The position numbers were made by a program, and so were the translations under genes. From contig NZ_JAFREN010000014.1 in assembly GCF_017377505.1 (NCBI RefSeq), positions 1 through 64,000 on the forward strand: a DNA stretch of 64,000 bases, written 5' to 3'. The notes under the pieces were generated by a model. It ran no database searches, was not told the origin of the DNA, and worked only from the letters and a program-made list of their open reading frames with translations. The first letter of the stretch is position 1. Each line of letters begins with the position of its first letter. This DNA comes from Enterococcus sp. DIV0212c. Lineage in GTDB: Bacteria; Bacillota; Bacilli; Lactobacillales; Enterococcaceae. Positions 27,171-35,344 of the stretch are shown here, in pieces.

Positions 27171-27340
27171 CGTGAAAAAGAACCAAATGCTTTACACATT
27201 TGTCACTTTCCACCTTAAATCTTTTCTGAAAATGAGAAAACAATTAAAAAACCACCGATTCAACCCTATTTCAGGTCTAAAATTTGGTGCGGATCTCCCA
27301 GTGATTTCATGTTCACTTGAGGTTCGCACCAAACTTCCAG
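27171..27340 (-). promoter_or_regulatory. Probable CRISPR leader with 9-bp inverted repeat
   Basis: AT-rich DNA adjoins the array on the side where new spacers would be added. It contains TTTGGTGCG (27283-27291) and CGCACCAAA (27325-27333), an exact 9-bp inverted repeat 33 bases apart, 113 bp from the first repeat. From memory, similar GCACC/GGTGC dyads occur in type I-C leaders. The leader runs up to the end of the amylase gene. Confidence 0.6.
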
Positions 27341-27414
27341 AAATTTCTCAAATCTGACTCTCTTACATTCCAGTATAATGATTCTTTTAACGGAAGTCAC
27401 GAACTAATGAAAAA

Positions 27415-28893
27415 CTATTCACCTATTTCTTTACTTAAATTACTCACAATCTCTTCATTCACATAGACAGAAACTTCTCCACCGTTTACTGGAAATTTTC
27501 CTGCGCCTGTTTCATCTAAAGTCACTTTGGTTGGATTGTTTCCTAAGATATCGATGAATGTTTTGCCAGCATGTACAGCACTGATCGTCATGATTTTTTC
27601 ACCGGCTTGGGCATTTGTCATTACAACTGCATACCCAGATTTTTCCCGATCAAATGTTCCAGTCCTTATCCAGCCGACCACATTCGGATCATCAAAATAA
27701 TCCATTTCATTTCCATAAGCCAATTGCTCGCGGATTTTTAACAATAACTCTAAATCTTTACCGACAGGATCAACATTTTGAGAGGGAATGCCAAACAAAT
27801 CTCCCCAAAATACCACAGGTGTCCCCGCTTTTCTAAGTAGAATCAATGCATAAGCATGAACTTTGAACCAGCCATCCACCCACGATTCTAAACTTTGACC
27901 TTTTTGAGTATCATGATTATCAACAAAAGTCACTGCCCATTCTGACCGTTCTTTAGCTAACGTTCCTTCAAAAATATTGCGCATATCATAACGCCCATCT
28001 GAATGAGCTGCTTCATAAAAATGATAATGTAACGGAACATCAAATAAAGAAATTAGCGTCCCAGAACTATCGATATAGTTGGTCAATTTTTCAAGTTCCC
28101 CATTCCAGTATTCACCAACAACAAATAAATCTTTTCCTTTCTCTTTCCTTCTATTTAATAACCAATCTACAAAATAATTAAATTGGATATGTTTGACCGC
28201 ATCCAAACGATAACCATCAACATCTGTCAACGCTTGGTACCATTGCCCCCATTTATCCAGCTGTTCAACAGTTTCAGGATACTCCATGTCCAAATTACAG
28301 CCCATCAAATAATCGTAATTGCCATTTTCATTATCTACTTCTTGGTCCCAGCCTTTCCCATCAAAATTAAAAATACCATGATCTTTTCGGCGATCATCAT
28401 AATCAACACCTGAAAAATTTTTCCAAGTCCAAATGTAGTCATTATACTTATTGTTTCTGCCAGGAAAAGTAAATTTTGTCCAAGCTGAAATTTCTTCTTC
28501 ACTACTAATTGCTTCATTTCGATTATCTGCTCGGTACTTTATCGCAGAAACAGCCTCTTCTTCATCCGCTCCGATAAAATGGTCAAAAACGATATCTCCA
28601 TATACTTCCATTCCAACTTTTTTCAACTCTTTGATACAAGTTAAATACGCTTCTATTGTCCCATATTTAGTTGGAATCGTTCCTTTTTGGTCAAACTCTC
28701 CTAAATCGTACAAATCATACGGTGCGTATCCCACATCAGCCAGTCCATTTGCCCCTTTATAGGCAGGCGGAAGCCACACGCCATTGATTCCTTTTTTATG
28801 TAATTCTTCTGCCAATTCAGTCAAACGTTGCCAATGTTGTCCATCTTCTGGCAGGTACCATTCAAATCCTTGCAATATTGTACGATTATTCAT
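27415..28893 (-). CDS. Cytosolic alpha-amylase (GH13)
   Basis: This 492-residue protein has no signal peptide, placing it among the intracellular GH13 subfamily 5 amylases. The catalytic residues are visible: nucleophile Asp231 in DGYRLDAVKH, acid/base Glu261 in VVGEYW, and Asp328 in FVDNHDTQ. It would cut alpha-1,4 bonds of maltodextrins or glycogen inside the cell. The gene is alone, divergent from fruR. A symbol such as amyS is often used for such proteins, but substrate size is not determined. Confidence 0.9.
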   Translation of the reverse strand: MNNRTILQGFEWYLPEDGQHWQRLTELAEELHKKGINGVWLPPAYKGANGLADVGYAPYDLYDLGEFDQKGTIPTKYGTIEAYLTCIKELKKVGMEVYGDIVFDHFIGADEEEAVSAIKYRADNRNEAISSEEEISAWTKFTFPGRNNKYNDYIWTWKNFSGVDYDDRRKDHGIFNFDGKGWDQEVDNENGNYDYLMGCNLDMEYPETVEQLDKWGQWYQALTDVDGYRLDAVKHIQFNYFVDWLLNRRKEKGKDLFVVGEYWNGELEKLTNYIDSSGTLISLFDVPLHYHFYEAAHSDGRYDMRNIFEGTLAKERSEWAVTFVDNHDTQKGQSLESWVDGWFKVHAYALILLRKAGTPVVFWGDLFGIPSQNVDPVGKDLELLLKIREQLAYGNEMDYFDDPNVVGWIRTGTFDREKSGYAVVMTNAQAGEKIMTISAVHAGKTFIDILGNNPTKVTLDETGAGKFPVNGGEVSVYVNEEIVSNLSKEIGE

Positions 28894-28982
28894 ACGTATC
28901 CCTCCGATTTATCCTACTCCCATTAAGCCAAAGAATAAACATCTTTGTCAAATGATAAAATTCCAGCTCTTTTTACCACGGA

Positions 28983-29021
28983 TGATCGTTTACAATCACT
29001 TTTGATCGTTTGTGACCGTTT
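28983..29021. promoter_or_regulatory. Direct repeats TGAYCGTTT, probable FruR operator
   Basis: TGATCGTTT (28983-28991), TGATCGTTT (29003-29011) and TGACCGTTT (29013-29021) are spaced 20 and 10 bp apart, about two and one helical turns. They lie directly upstream of the fruR promoter, as expected for a DeoR-family autorepressor. Confidence 0.65.
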
Positions 29022-29025
29022 TTGA

Positions 29026-29054
29026 TTGCATCAACAAATAGAATGTGCTATTAT
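29026..29054 (+). promoter_or_regulatory. fruRKA promoter
   Basis: TTGCAT (29026-29031), 17 bases, TATTAT (29049-29054). The start site would be about ten bases before the ribosome binding site. Confidence 0.65.
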
Positions 29055-29077
29055 AAGCAATGAAAAGAGGTGTGAAA

Positions 29078-29830
29078 ATGCTTACAGAAGAAAGACATCA
29101 AGCCATTTTACGTTTATTAGATCAACAATCAGTTGTTAAATCACAAGAATTATCAGTGCTTCTTAACGCATCTGAATCAACAATTCGTCGTGATTTACAA
29201 GAACTAGAAGACGCTGATTTATTAGAACGTGTTCACGGCGGTGCAAAACGAATTTTAAATTTAGGCTTTGAACAAGACATGATCGAAAAATCAGTCAAAA
29301 ACACGCAAGAAAAACAAGCAATTGCTTCATTAGCAGCTCAATTTGTTTACGATGATGATGTTATTTATCTGGATGCAGGCTCTACTACTTTAGAAATGCT
29401 GCCTTTTTTAGCAGGTAAAAATATCACAGTCGTTACAAACTCCGTACATCATGCAGCTAAACTTGGAGATTTAAATATCAATACGGTCATTCTTGGTGGC
29501 TCATTAAAATTATCAACTAAAGCAATTATTGGTTCAACCGCAATGGAACAACTTCGTCATTTCCGTTTCAATAAAGTGTTTATGGGAATGAATGGCGCTC
29601 ACCTTGAATTTGGACTGACTACACCAGATCCGGAAGAAGCAGCTTTAAAACGATTAGCTATCGCTCAAGCTGAAGAAGCCTATGTATTGATCGATCAGAC
29701 AAAATTAAACAAAGTAACTTTCACAAAAGTAACTGAGCTTGAAGATGTAATACTTCTTACCAACCATTGCTCACCAGAATTACTTGAACAATTTCAGAAA
29801 AAAACAACGATCAAGGAGGCAGCACAATGA
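29078..29830 (+). CDS. fruR: DeoR-family repressor of fructose utilisation
   Basis: This 250-residue regulator has an N-terminal helix-turn-helix (ERHQAILRLLDQQSVVKSQEL, then ASESTIRRDLQELE) and a C-terminal sugar-phosphate sensing domain (VYLDAGSTTLEML, TNSVHHAAKL, GGSLK, VFMGMNG). It should repress the fru operon and be released by fructose 1-phosphate. The frame is open to 29060, but AAAAGAGGTG fits the ATG at 29078. Its end overlaps fruK by four bases (ATGA). Repeated TGAYCGTTT boxes precede its promoter. Confidence 0.9.
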   Translation: MLTEERHQAILRLLDQQSVVKSQELSVLLNASESTIRRDLQELEDADLLERVHGGAKRILNLGFEQDMIEKSVKNTQEKQAIASLAAQFVYDDDVIYLDAGSTTLEMLPFLAGKNITVVTNSVHHAAKLGDLNINTVILGGSLKLSTKAIIGSTAMEQLRHFRFNKVFMGMNGAHLEFGLTTPDPEEAALKRLAIAQAEEAYVLIDQTKLNKVTFTKVTELEDVILLTNHCSPELLEQFQKKTTIKEAAQ

Positions 29831-30741
29831 TTTATACAGTGACATTAAATCCCTCAATAGACTATATCGTCCATGTAGAAGGATTAAAATTAGGTGATTT
29901 AAATCGGATGACTAACGACTTTAAGTTACCTGGCGGCAAAGGAATCAATGTTTCACGAATTTTAAAAAGAATCCAAGCTGAATCGACTGCGCTAGGTTTT
30001 CTAGGCGGATTTACAGGAAATTTCATATCTGATTGGCTTGCGGCAGAACAAATTCAAACAAAATTTACACCTGTTCGTGAAGATACTCGTATCAATATCA
30101 AATTAAAATCTGAAACTGAAACTGAAATCAACGGATTAGGTCCTGCCATCAGCAATGAAGAAATGCAAGAATTGAAACAAACATTAGGTATGATTACCGC
30201 TGGTGATATCGTTGTTCTATCCGGAAGCACACCTGCAACACTGCGAAAAGGATTTTATGAAGAGCTGATTCAAATCATTAAAGATAAAAACGCTGAATTT
30301 ATCATTGATACAACGGGCGAAGATTTACTAAATGCGTTACCAAATAAACCGTTGCTTATCAAGCCAAACAACCATGAACTTGCTGAATTATTTGATGTCT
30401 CATTTCAAACGATCGATGATATCTTGCCTTTTGGAGAACGTCTGTTAGAAGAAGGTGCAAAACATGTGATCATTTCTATGGCTGGCGATGGTGCTTTATT
30501 GTTCACAAAAAACGGCACGTATCGTTCAAATGTGTTAAAGCGTCCTTTAAAAAATTCAGTTGGTGCAGGCGATTCAATGATTGCAGGATTTGTCGGAACA
30601 TTTGCGCAGACCAATGATCCAGTTGAAGCATTCAAATGGGGCGTAGCTTGCGGCAGCGCAACTGCTTTTTCAGATGATTTAGCAACCGCTGACTTAATCA
30701 ATGAATTGATTTCAGAAGTTGAAATAGAAAAAATAAACTAG
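29827..30741 (+). CDS. fruK: 1-phosphofructokinase
   Basis: This 304-residue PfkB/ribokinase-family enzyme has the start motif VTLNPSIDYIV, the substrate motif PGGKGINVSRIL, and the active-site NSVGAGDSMIAGF with the catalytic Asp near residue 250. It converts fructose 1-phosphate, delivered by the fructose PTS, to fructose 1,6-bisphosphate with ATP. It overlaps fruR by four bases and is followed by fruA after a short element A repeat. Confidence 0.94.
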   Translation: MIYTVTLNPSIDYIVHVEGLKLGDLNRMTNDFKLPGGKGINVSRILKRIQAESTALGFLGGFTGNFISDWLAAEQIQTKFTPVREDTRINIKLKSETETEINGLGPAISNEEMQELKQTLGMITAGDIVVLSGSTPATLRKGFYEELIQIIKDKNAEFIIDTTGEDLLNALPNKPLLIKPNNHELAELFDVSFQTIDDILPFGERLLEEGAKHVIISMAGDGALLFTKNGTYRSNVLKRPLKNSVGAGDSMIAGFVGTFAQTNDPVEAFKWGVACGSATAFSDDLATADLINELISEVEIEKIN

Positions 30742-30751
30742 CTTTACATTA

Positions 30752-30820
30752 TCTAGCTACTCGGGCTTACCTTTCGGAAAAAAACTAAACGTGCCCGCTT
30801 CGCTTTTAAACTTAGGAGGA
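30752..30820 (+). repeat. Element A, copy 2 (short form)
   Basis: TCTAGCTACTCGGGCTTACC, TTTCGGAAAAAAA and GCCCGCTTCGCTTTTAAACT followed by TAGGAGGA match both ends of element A, but the middle part is missing. The CGGGC/GCCCG dyad is kept. It lies inside the fru operon between fruK and fruA and supplies the fruA ribosome binding site. Confidence 0.7.
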
Positions 30821-30826
30821 AAAACA

Positions 30827-32749
30827 ATGAACATCAAAGACTTACTTGTCAAAGACGTGATGATCATGGATTTGCAAGCTACCGATAAAAAAGGTGCGAT
30901 CGATGAAATGGTCCAAAAAATGTATGATGGCGGTAGAATTTCTGATATCGATACTTATAAAGATGGCATTTTAGCCCGAGAAGCACAAACTTCAACAGGT
31001 CTTGGGGACGGAATCGCTATGCCTCATGCTAAAAATAGTGCAGTAAAAAAAGCAACTGTCTTGTTTGCCAAAAGTAATAATGGCGTTGATTATGAAGCTT
31101 TAGATGGACAGCCGACTTACCTATTCTTTATGATTGCTGCTCCTGAAGGTGCTAACGACACTCATTTACAAGCCTTAGCTGCTTTATCTCGTTTGTTGAT
31201 CGATCCTGATTTTGTAGGAAAATTAAAAGAAACAAAAACGCCAGAAGATGTTCAAAACCTATTTCAATCTGCTGAAGAAGCGAAAGAAGCAGAAGAGAAA
31301 CAAGAACAATTGGAAGAAGCCGCTAAAAACAATCAAGATACGAATCGTAAATTTGTTGTTGCCGTTACAGCTTGTCCAACAGGAATCGCACACACGTATA
31401 TGGCTGAGGATGCATTGAAGAAAAAAGCGAAAGAAATGGGCGTTGATATCAAAGTCGAAACAAATGGTTCAGAAGGAATCAAAAACCGTTTGACTGCTGA
31501 AGATATTGCTCGTGCTGATGGTGTAATCGTGGCTGCTGATAAAAAAGTTGAAATGAATCGTTTTGACGGCAAAGAGCTAGTCAATCGACCTGTTAGTGAT
31601 GGCATTCGTAAAACAGAAGAATTGATTACTTTAGCAACTAGCGGTACAGCTCCGACTTTCCATAGTTCTGAATCGGATACAAGTGAAGAAGACAGCTCAG
31701 CTGATGGTTCTGTAGGGTCAAGAATCTATAAAGACTTGATGAATGGTGTTTCACATATGCTGCCATTCGTTATCGGCGGCGGAATTGCTATTGCCCTTTC
31801 ATTTATGATCGATCAATTTATCGGAGTTCCTCATGATCAATTAAGTATGCTTGGTAATTATAATGAAGTCGCTTCTTGGTTCAATCAAATCGGTGCTGCT
31901 GCATTTGGCTTCATGTTACCTGTTTTAGCTGGATTTATTGCTTCAAGTATTGCTGATCGACCAGGTTTGATCGTAGGTTTTGCTGCTGGTGCGTTAGCGA
32001 ATACTGGTGGCGCAGGTTTCCTAGGTGCTTTAGTCGGCGGGTTCTTAGCCGGATATGTCATTATTTTCTTGAAGAAGCTCTTCAAAGGTTTACCTAAATC
32101 ACTTGACGGAATCAAAACGATTTTATTTTATCCCGTTTTTGGTCTACTGATTACTGGTGGTTTGATGCTGTTAGTCAATGTTCCAATGAAAGTTATCAAT
32201 GATGGATTAAATAATTTCTTATTAAGTTTAGATGGAACAAACGCAGCACTTTTAGGTGCATTACTTGGCGGGATGATGGCTATTGACCTAGGTGGTCCGA
32301 TCAACAAAGCAGCTTATGTATTCGGTACAGCTTCGATTGCCGCAACTGTTACAGAAGGCGGAAGTATCATTATGGCGTCTGTTATGGCTGGTGGTATGGT
32401 CCCTCCTTTAGCTATTTTTATCGCAACATTGATCTTCAAAAATAAATTTACACAAGATCAAAAAGATGCTGGGTTGACAAACTTAGTAATGGGCTTATCT
32501 TTTGTAACAGAAGGTGCGATTCCTTTCGCTGCCGCTGATCCATTACGCGTAATTCCAAGTTTCGTCGTTGGTTCAGCGTTAGCCGGCGGTTTAGTTGGCG
32601 GATTCGGCATCCGTTTATTAGCCCCACATGGTGGTGTATTCGTCGCTCTTTTATTGAGTCACCCAATGTTATATCTAATCTTTATCGCAATCGGTGCTGT
32701 TGTTTCTGCTGTTGTTTTAGGCATTGTAAAAAAAACAGTTCAACAATAG
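30827..32749 (+). CDS. fruA: Fructose PTS transporter IIABC
   Basis: This 640-residue protein has three fused parts: EIIA (residues 1-150, phospho-His67 in AMPHAKN), a charged linker rich in Glu/Lys, EIIB (about 175-275, phospho-Cys183 in VTACPTGIAHT), and EIIC (about 305-635, eight or more membrane helices). It imports fructose as fructose 1-phosphate for FruK. The frame opens twelve codons earlier inside repeat A, but TTAGGAGG fits the ATG at 30827. Confidence 0.95.
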   Translation: MNIKDLLVKDVMIMDLQATDKKGAIDEMVQKMYDGGRISDIDTYKDGILAREAQTSTGLGDGIAMPHAKNSAVKKATVLFAKSNNGVDYEALDGQPTYLFFMIAAPEGANDTHLQALAALSRLLIDPDFVGKLKETKTPEDVQNLFQSAEEAKEAEEKQEQLEEAAKNNQDTNRKFVVAVTACPTGIAHTYMAEDALKKKAKEMGVDIKVETNGSEGIKNRLTAEDIARADGVIVAADKKVEMNRFDGKELVNRPVSDGIRKTEELITLATSGTAPTFHSSESDTSEEDSSADGSVGSRIYKDLMNGVSHMLPFVIGGGIAIALSFMIDQFIGVPHDQLSMLGNYNEVASWFNQIGAAAFGFMLPVLAGFIASSIADRPGLIVGFAAGALANTGGAGFLGALVGGFLAGYVIIFLKKLFKGLPKSLDGIKTILFYPVFGLLITGGLMLLVNVPMKVINDGLNNFLLSLDGTNAALLGALLGGMMAIDLGGPINKAAYVFGTASIAATVTEGGSIIMASVMAGGMVPPLAIFIATLIFKNKFTQDQKDAGLTNLVMGLSFVTEGAIPFAAADPLRVIPSFVVGSALAGGLVGGFGIRLLAPHGGVFVALLLSHPMLYLIFIAIGAVVSAVVLGIVKKTVQQ

Positions 32750-32764
32750 TCTTTTACGAAGTAG

Positions 32765-32815
32765 AGTGTGTGAAACAAAAGTGATTTTTACTTTTATTTC
32801 ACGCACTTTTTTTAT
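32765..32815 (+). terminator. fru operon terminator
   Basis: AGTGTGTGAAACAAAAGT and ACTTTTATTTCACGCACT form a long stem, followed by seven T. Confidence 0.88.
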
Positions 32816-32919
32816 TTAATGAGAATCTTGATATTTTTGGTCTATATCATTAGCTTTAAAAAAATATCTATATTAAAATTATACATAAGAAAGACACATT
32901 CTTTACAAGGTTAAATTTT

Positions 32920-32949
32920 TTGGCAAGAAAAACAATCATTTTTTAGAAT
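32920..32949 (+). promoter_or_regulatory. Promoter of the leader peptide/SDR unit
   Basis: TTGGCA (32920-32925), 18 bases, TAGAAT (32944-32949) on the plus strand, about ten bases before a ribosome binding site. Confidence 0.55.
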
Positions 32950-32964
32950 AATCAGAAAGGATGA

Positions 32965-32996
32965 CTATAATGATTTTCCATTATAGCGGTTTTTTT
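32965..32996 (+). terminator. Attenuator-like hairpin inside the SDR leader
   Basis: CTATAATG (32965-32972) pairs exactly with CATTATAG (32979-32986) around a six-base loop, followed by CGG and seven T. It ends two bases before the SDR start codon, so it would cut off the transcript unless melted or covered by a ribosome. Confidence 0.65.
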
Positions 32997-33002
32997 ATAT
33001 GA
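32970..33002 (+). CDS. Ten-codon leader peptide overlapping the SDR start
   Basis: AAGG (32957-32960) is followed by an ATG and ten codons encoding MIFHYSGFFI, ending in a TGA that overlaps the next gene's ATG (ATGA). The frame runs through the attenuator-like hairpin. The downstream gene has no ribosome binding site of its own, so translation of this peptide would be needed for coupled initiation. No family is known for so short a peptide; the evidence is positional only. Confidence 0.5.
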   Translation: MIFHYSGFFI

Positions 33003-33745
33003 ACAGATTATTAGGTAAAGTAATGTTGATTACAGACAGTGAAAGTAGTATTGGTGCAGCAACTGCTAAATTAGCTTCAAAAGAAGGAGCAATTGTTGTT
33101 TGTACGGGTAAAAATTTAGCTAAGATAGGCGCTGTACTATCGGAAATAAAACAGGCTGGTGGTATTGTTTCAGCTTTTCAACATGATGTCCGTTCTATCT
33201 ACAGTTGGCAAAAAGTACTTGCTAATACAGTAAAAAAATATGGAAAAATAGATGTTTTAGTCAATACTGCTGGAATTTCTTCTCCAAAAATGGTTTTAGA
33301 TTTATCAGCTGATGATTGGCAAAAAATTCAAGAAATTGATTTAAATAGTTTTACCTATGGCTTAAAAGAAGTCATTCCGTTGATGATGAAAAATGGCGGT
33401 GGATCAATCATAAATGTTTCTTCTCTTGAAGGTTTAGTAAATTTAGCAGATGAACATCCTTATGCCGCAGCTAAAGATGTTATCCGCTCGCTTTCACTTG
33501 ATACTGCATTTGAATACGCTGAACATAATATTCGTGTAAATTCAATTTGTCCAGGCACCATTGATACACCTATGATTGAAACTTCTTTTCCAAATATTAA
33601 TACTTGTTATAAAAAATCTGTGCCGTTTCCTTACTTAGGAAAACCTGAAGATATCGCTAATGGAATTATTTATCTAGCCTGTGATGAAGCAAGCTTTGTT
33701 ACTGGGGCTGAATTAATCATCAAAGGTGATAGAATTGCTATGTAA
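32999..33745 (+). CDS. SDR-family oxidoreductase with degenerate nucleotide motif
   Basis: This 248-residue protein has the classical short-chain dehydrogenase layout: VLVNTAG near residue 87, Ser142 in INVSS, Tyr155 and Lys159 in PYAAAK, and PGTIDTPM near 192. The Gly-rich cofactor loop TGxxxGxG reads TDSESSIG (residues 12-19), so two of three glycines are gone and cofactor binding may be altered or lost. No Shine-Dalgarno precedes the ATG, which overlaps a leader peptide stop. An alternative start eight codons later would cut into the first strand. The substrate is unknown; it may be a decaying or repurposed gene. Confidence 0.75.
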   Translation: MNRLLGKVMLITDSESSIGAATAKLASKEGAIVVCTGKNLAKIGAVLSEIKQAGGIVSAFQHDVRSIYSWQKVLANTVKKYGKIDVLVNTAGISSPKMVLDLSADDWQKIQEIDLNSFTYGLKEVIPLMMKNGGGSIINVSSLEGLVNLADEHPYAAAKDVIRSLSLDTAFEYAEHNIRVNSICPGTIDTPMIETSFPNINTCYKKSVPFPYLGKPEDIANGIIYLACDEASFVTGAELIIKGDRIAM

Positions 33746-33807
33746 GTGAATAAAGAAGACTGAGATCTAACTCTTGGAGTTAGATCTCAGTCTTTCTTTA
33801 TTCACTT
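33744..33807. terminator. Long bidirectional hairpin overlapping two stop codons
   Basis: AAGTGAATAAAG (33744-33755) pairs with CTTTATTCACTT (33796-33807), and AGACTGAGATCTAACTC with GAGTTAGATCTCAGTCT inside, leaving a three-base loop. It covers the stop codons of both convergent genes (SDR and the unknown gene) and must end both transcripts. Confidence 0.85.
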
Positions 33808-35129
33808 ATATCGATTGTTTGATTAATCGTTTCTAAATAACTATAGTCCAAAAATACAACACGTAAATGATTCTTCGCTTTTTTCAAATCAAAGCGTGTT
33901 GAGCTTTCTTTTTGTTTTAAATTACTGATATTCACATCAAATAACTTATCCCACAAAGCCTCTAAAGGAACTTCTTTGATTGCTTCTTTCGGCAAATAAA
34001 AACGCAACACAGAAACAAAGTCTTCATATTTATTATCCAAAACATCAATTTCCAGGAACTGTCGTATATAAAATTCATACGCTGAAAGTCCACCATCAAT
34101 TGCCATTTCTGGATCTAAAACACGATAATTCATCATTTTACGACTTTTTTCATCGATCCAAGGAAAATAAGCTTGCGCGTTTAATATTCCTTTAGTACGT
34201 TTTTCTATATACTTTTGACGGATATTATCATAGCTTCTAGTCACAAAATAGGTAGCATTTTTCTTTTCAACTGGTTGATAATAACTATTTTGGTATTGAA
34301 CGGTTTGGGTCATATCTTTAACAAAAGCATATTCAATATATGGCGGTCGTAAAATACCCGTTCCATTATTCCAAGCTAGTTGGTCATACCCCATCTGATC
34401 TCTAAATAACCGTTGATATTTTTGATTGACCGGCAACTCCCAATTAAATGGATTATTGAATAACGTCACTTTGATTACTTGATTATCTAATTCAACTACT
34501 GATTGTACTTGCTGGATTTCTAAAAAAATTGGTTTAGGGATAACCTGAAAATACAAACTTGAATAATACATTTTCCAACATGACGTTAAACATAACCCTT
34601 TAAAATAAATATCATATCCCGCCAGTTGGTTGCAATCAACAATCACCATTTTTTTATCGTTATACCTTTTAGGCAGTTTACGAATTTCAGTATCCGACTC
34701 AAATGTTCTTTTTTCAATCATTTCAACATTATTATATAGATACTCATCAAAGGAACGAATATACCCAAAAATTCCGTTTTTAGCCATTCTGGTATCACAA
34801 TAATCTTCAATCAGCTTTTGATAGTCCCAAAAAATCGGGCCATCTAAAATCGTCCGTTCATGAAGCTTTAACTTAGCGATATGGAGCTGAAACTCCCCAC
34901 CTTGACTATTTACTTTGATCCAAAGATTATCTTCTTCTGTAAGTTGTTGAATCTGATGCGTAATTATCGCTATATCAAACAGCTCTTCTTTTTCATCACC
35001 AAAACGATAGCTTTCAGGTATTGTGACAATACGTAAAAAGCTCAACCAATCCAAAACATCCTGTTTCAACTCATCTAAAGAAAAACTAGCCCGTTGAACT
35101 ACCAGATATATTTTCTCTGTTTTTTTCAT
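33798..35129 (-). CDS. Protein of unknown function (443 aa)
   Basis: I do not recognise this protein. It has no signal peptide or membrane helix and is rich in aromatic residues and Lys/Glu. Visible segments include a start EKIYLVVQRASFSLDELKQD, a W-rich stretch (FNNPFNWELPVNQKYQRLF), GTGILRPPYIEYAF, and an acidic/basic C-terminal end. No catalytic motif stands out. GAGGTG fits an ATG at 35129; a GTG three codons earlier, with AAAGGA, is the alternative. It is a single gene, convergent with the SDR gene and divergent from nothing obvious; the 200 bp upstream show no repeat. Confidence 0.65.
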   Translation of the reverse strand: MKKTEKIYLVVQRASFSLDELKQDVLDWLSFLRIVTIPESYRFGDEKEELFDIAIITHQIQQLTEEDNLWIKVNSQGGEFQLHIAKLKLHERTILDGPIFWDYQKLIEDYCDTRMAKNGIFGYIRSFDEYLYNNVEMIEKRTFESDTEIRKLPKRYNDKKMVIVDCNQLAGYDIYFKGLCLTSCWKMYYSSLYFQVIPKPIFLEIQQVQSVVELDNQVIKVTLFNNPFNWELPVNQKYQRLFRDQMGYDQLAWNNGTGILRPPYIEYAFVKDMTQTVQYQNSYYQPVEKKNATYFVTRSYDNIRQKYIEKRTKGILNAQAYFPWIDEKSRKMMNYRVLDPEMAIDGGLSAYEFYIRQFLEIDVLDNKYEDFVSVLRFYLPKEAIKEVPLEALWDKLFDVNISNLKQKESSTRFDLKKAKNHLRVVFLDYSYLETINQTIDISE

Positions 35130-35344
35130 CTGCTCCACCTCGTTCCTTTAGATAAGTATAACGAAAAAAAAGACAGACTTCATCTAATATACTTCTAGAA
35201 TCACGAAAGTAAACTGAATTCATAATTATTTTTAAAAAAACTCAAAATAAACTGGTCGTTTTGGTAACCTATCAAAGAAAACTAAAAAACACATTATTTC
35301 TTTCAATTCTCTTGAAAAAAACAAAATGTTTTTCATTTATTCTA

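Noticed and set aside
26649..27414. cas genes around the CRISPR array.
   Set aside because: No frame long enough exists between pcrA and the amylase gene, and no Cas-like motif was seen in the annotated proteins.
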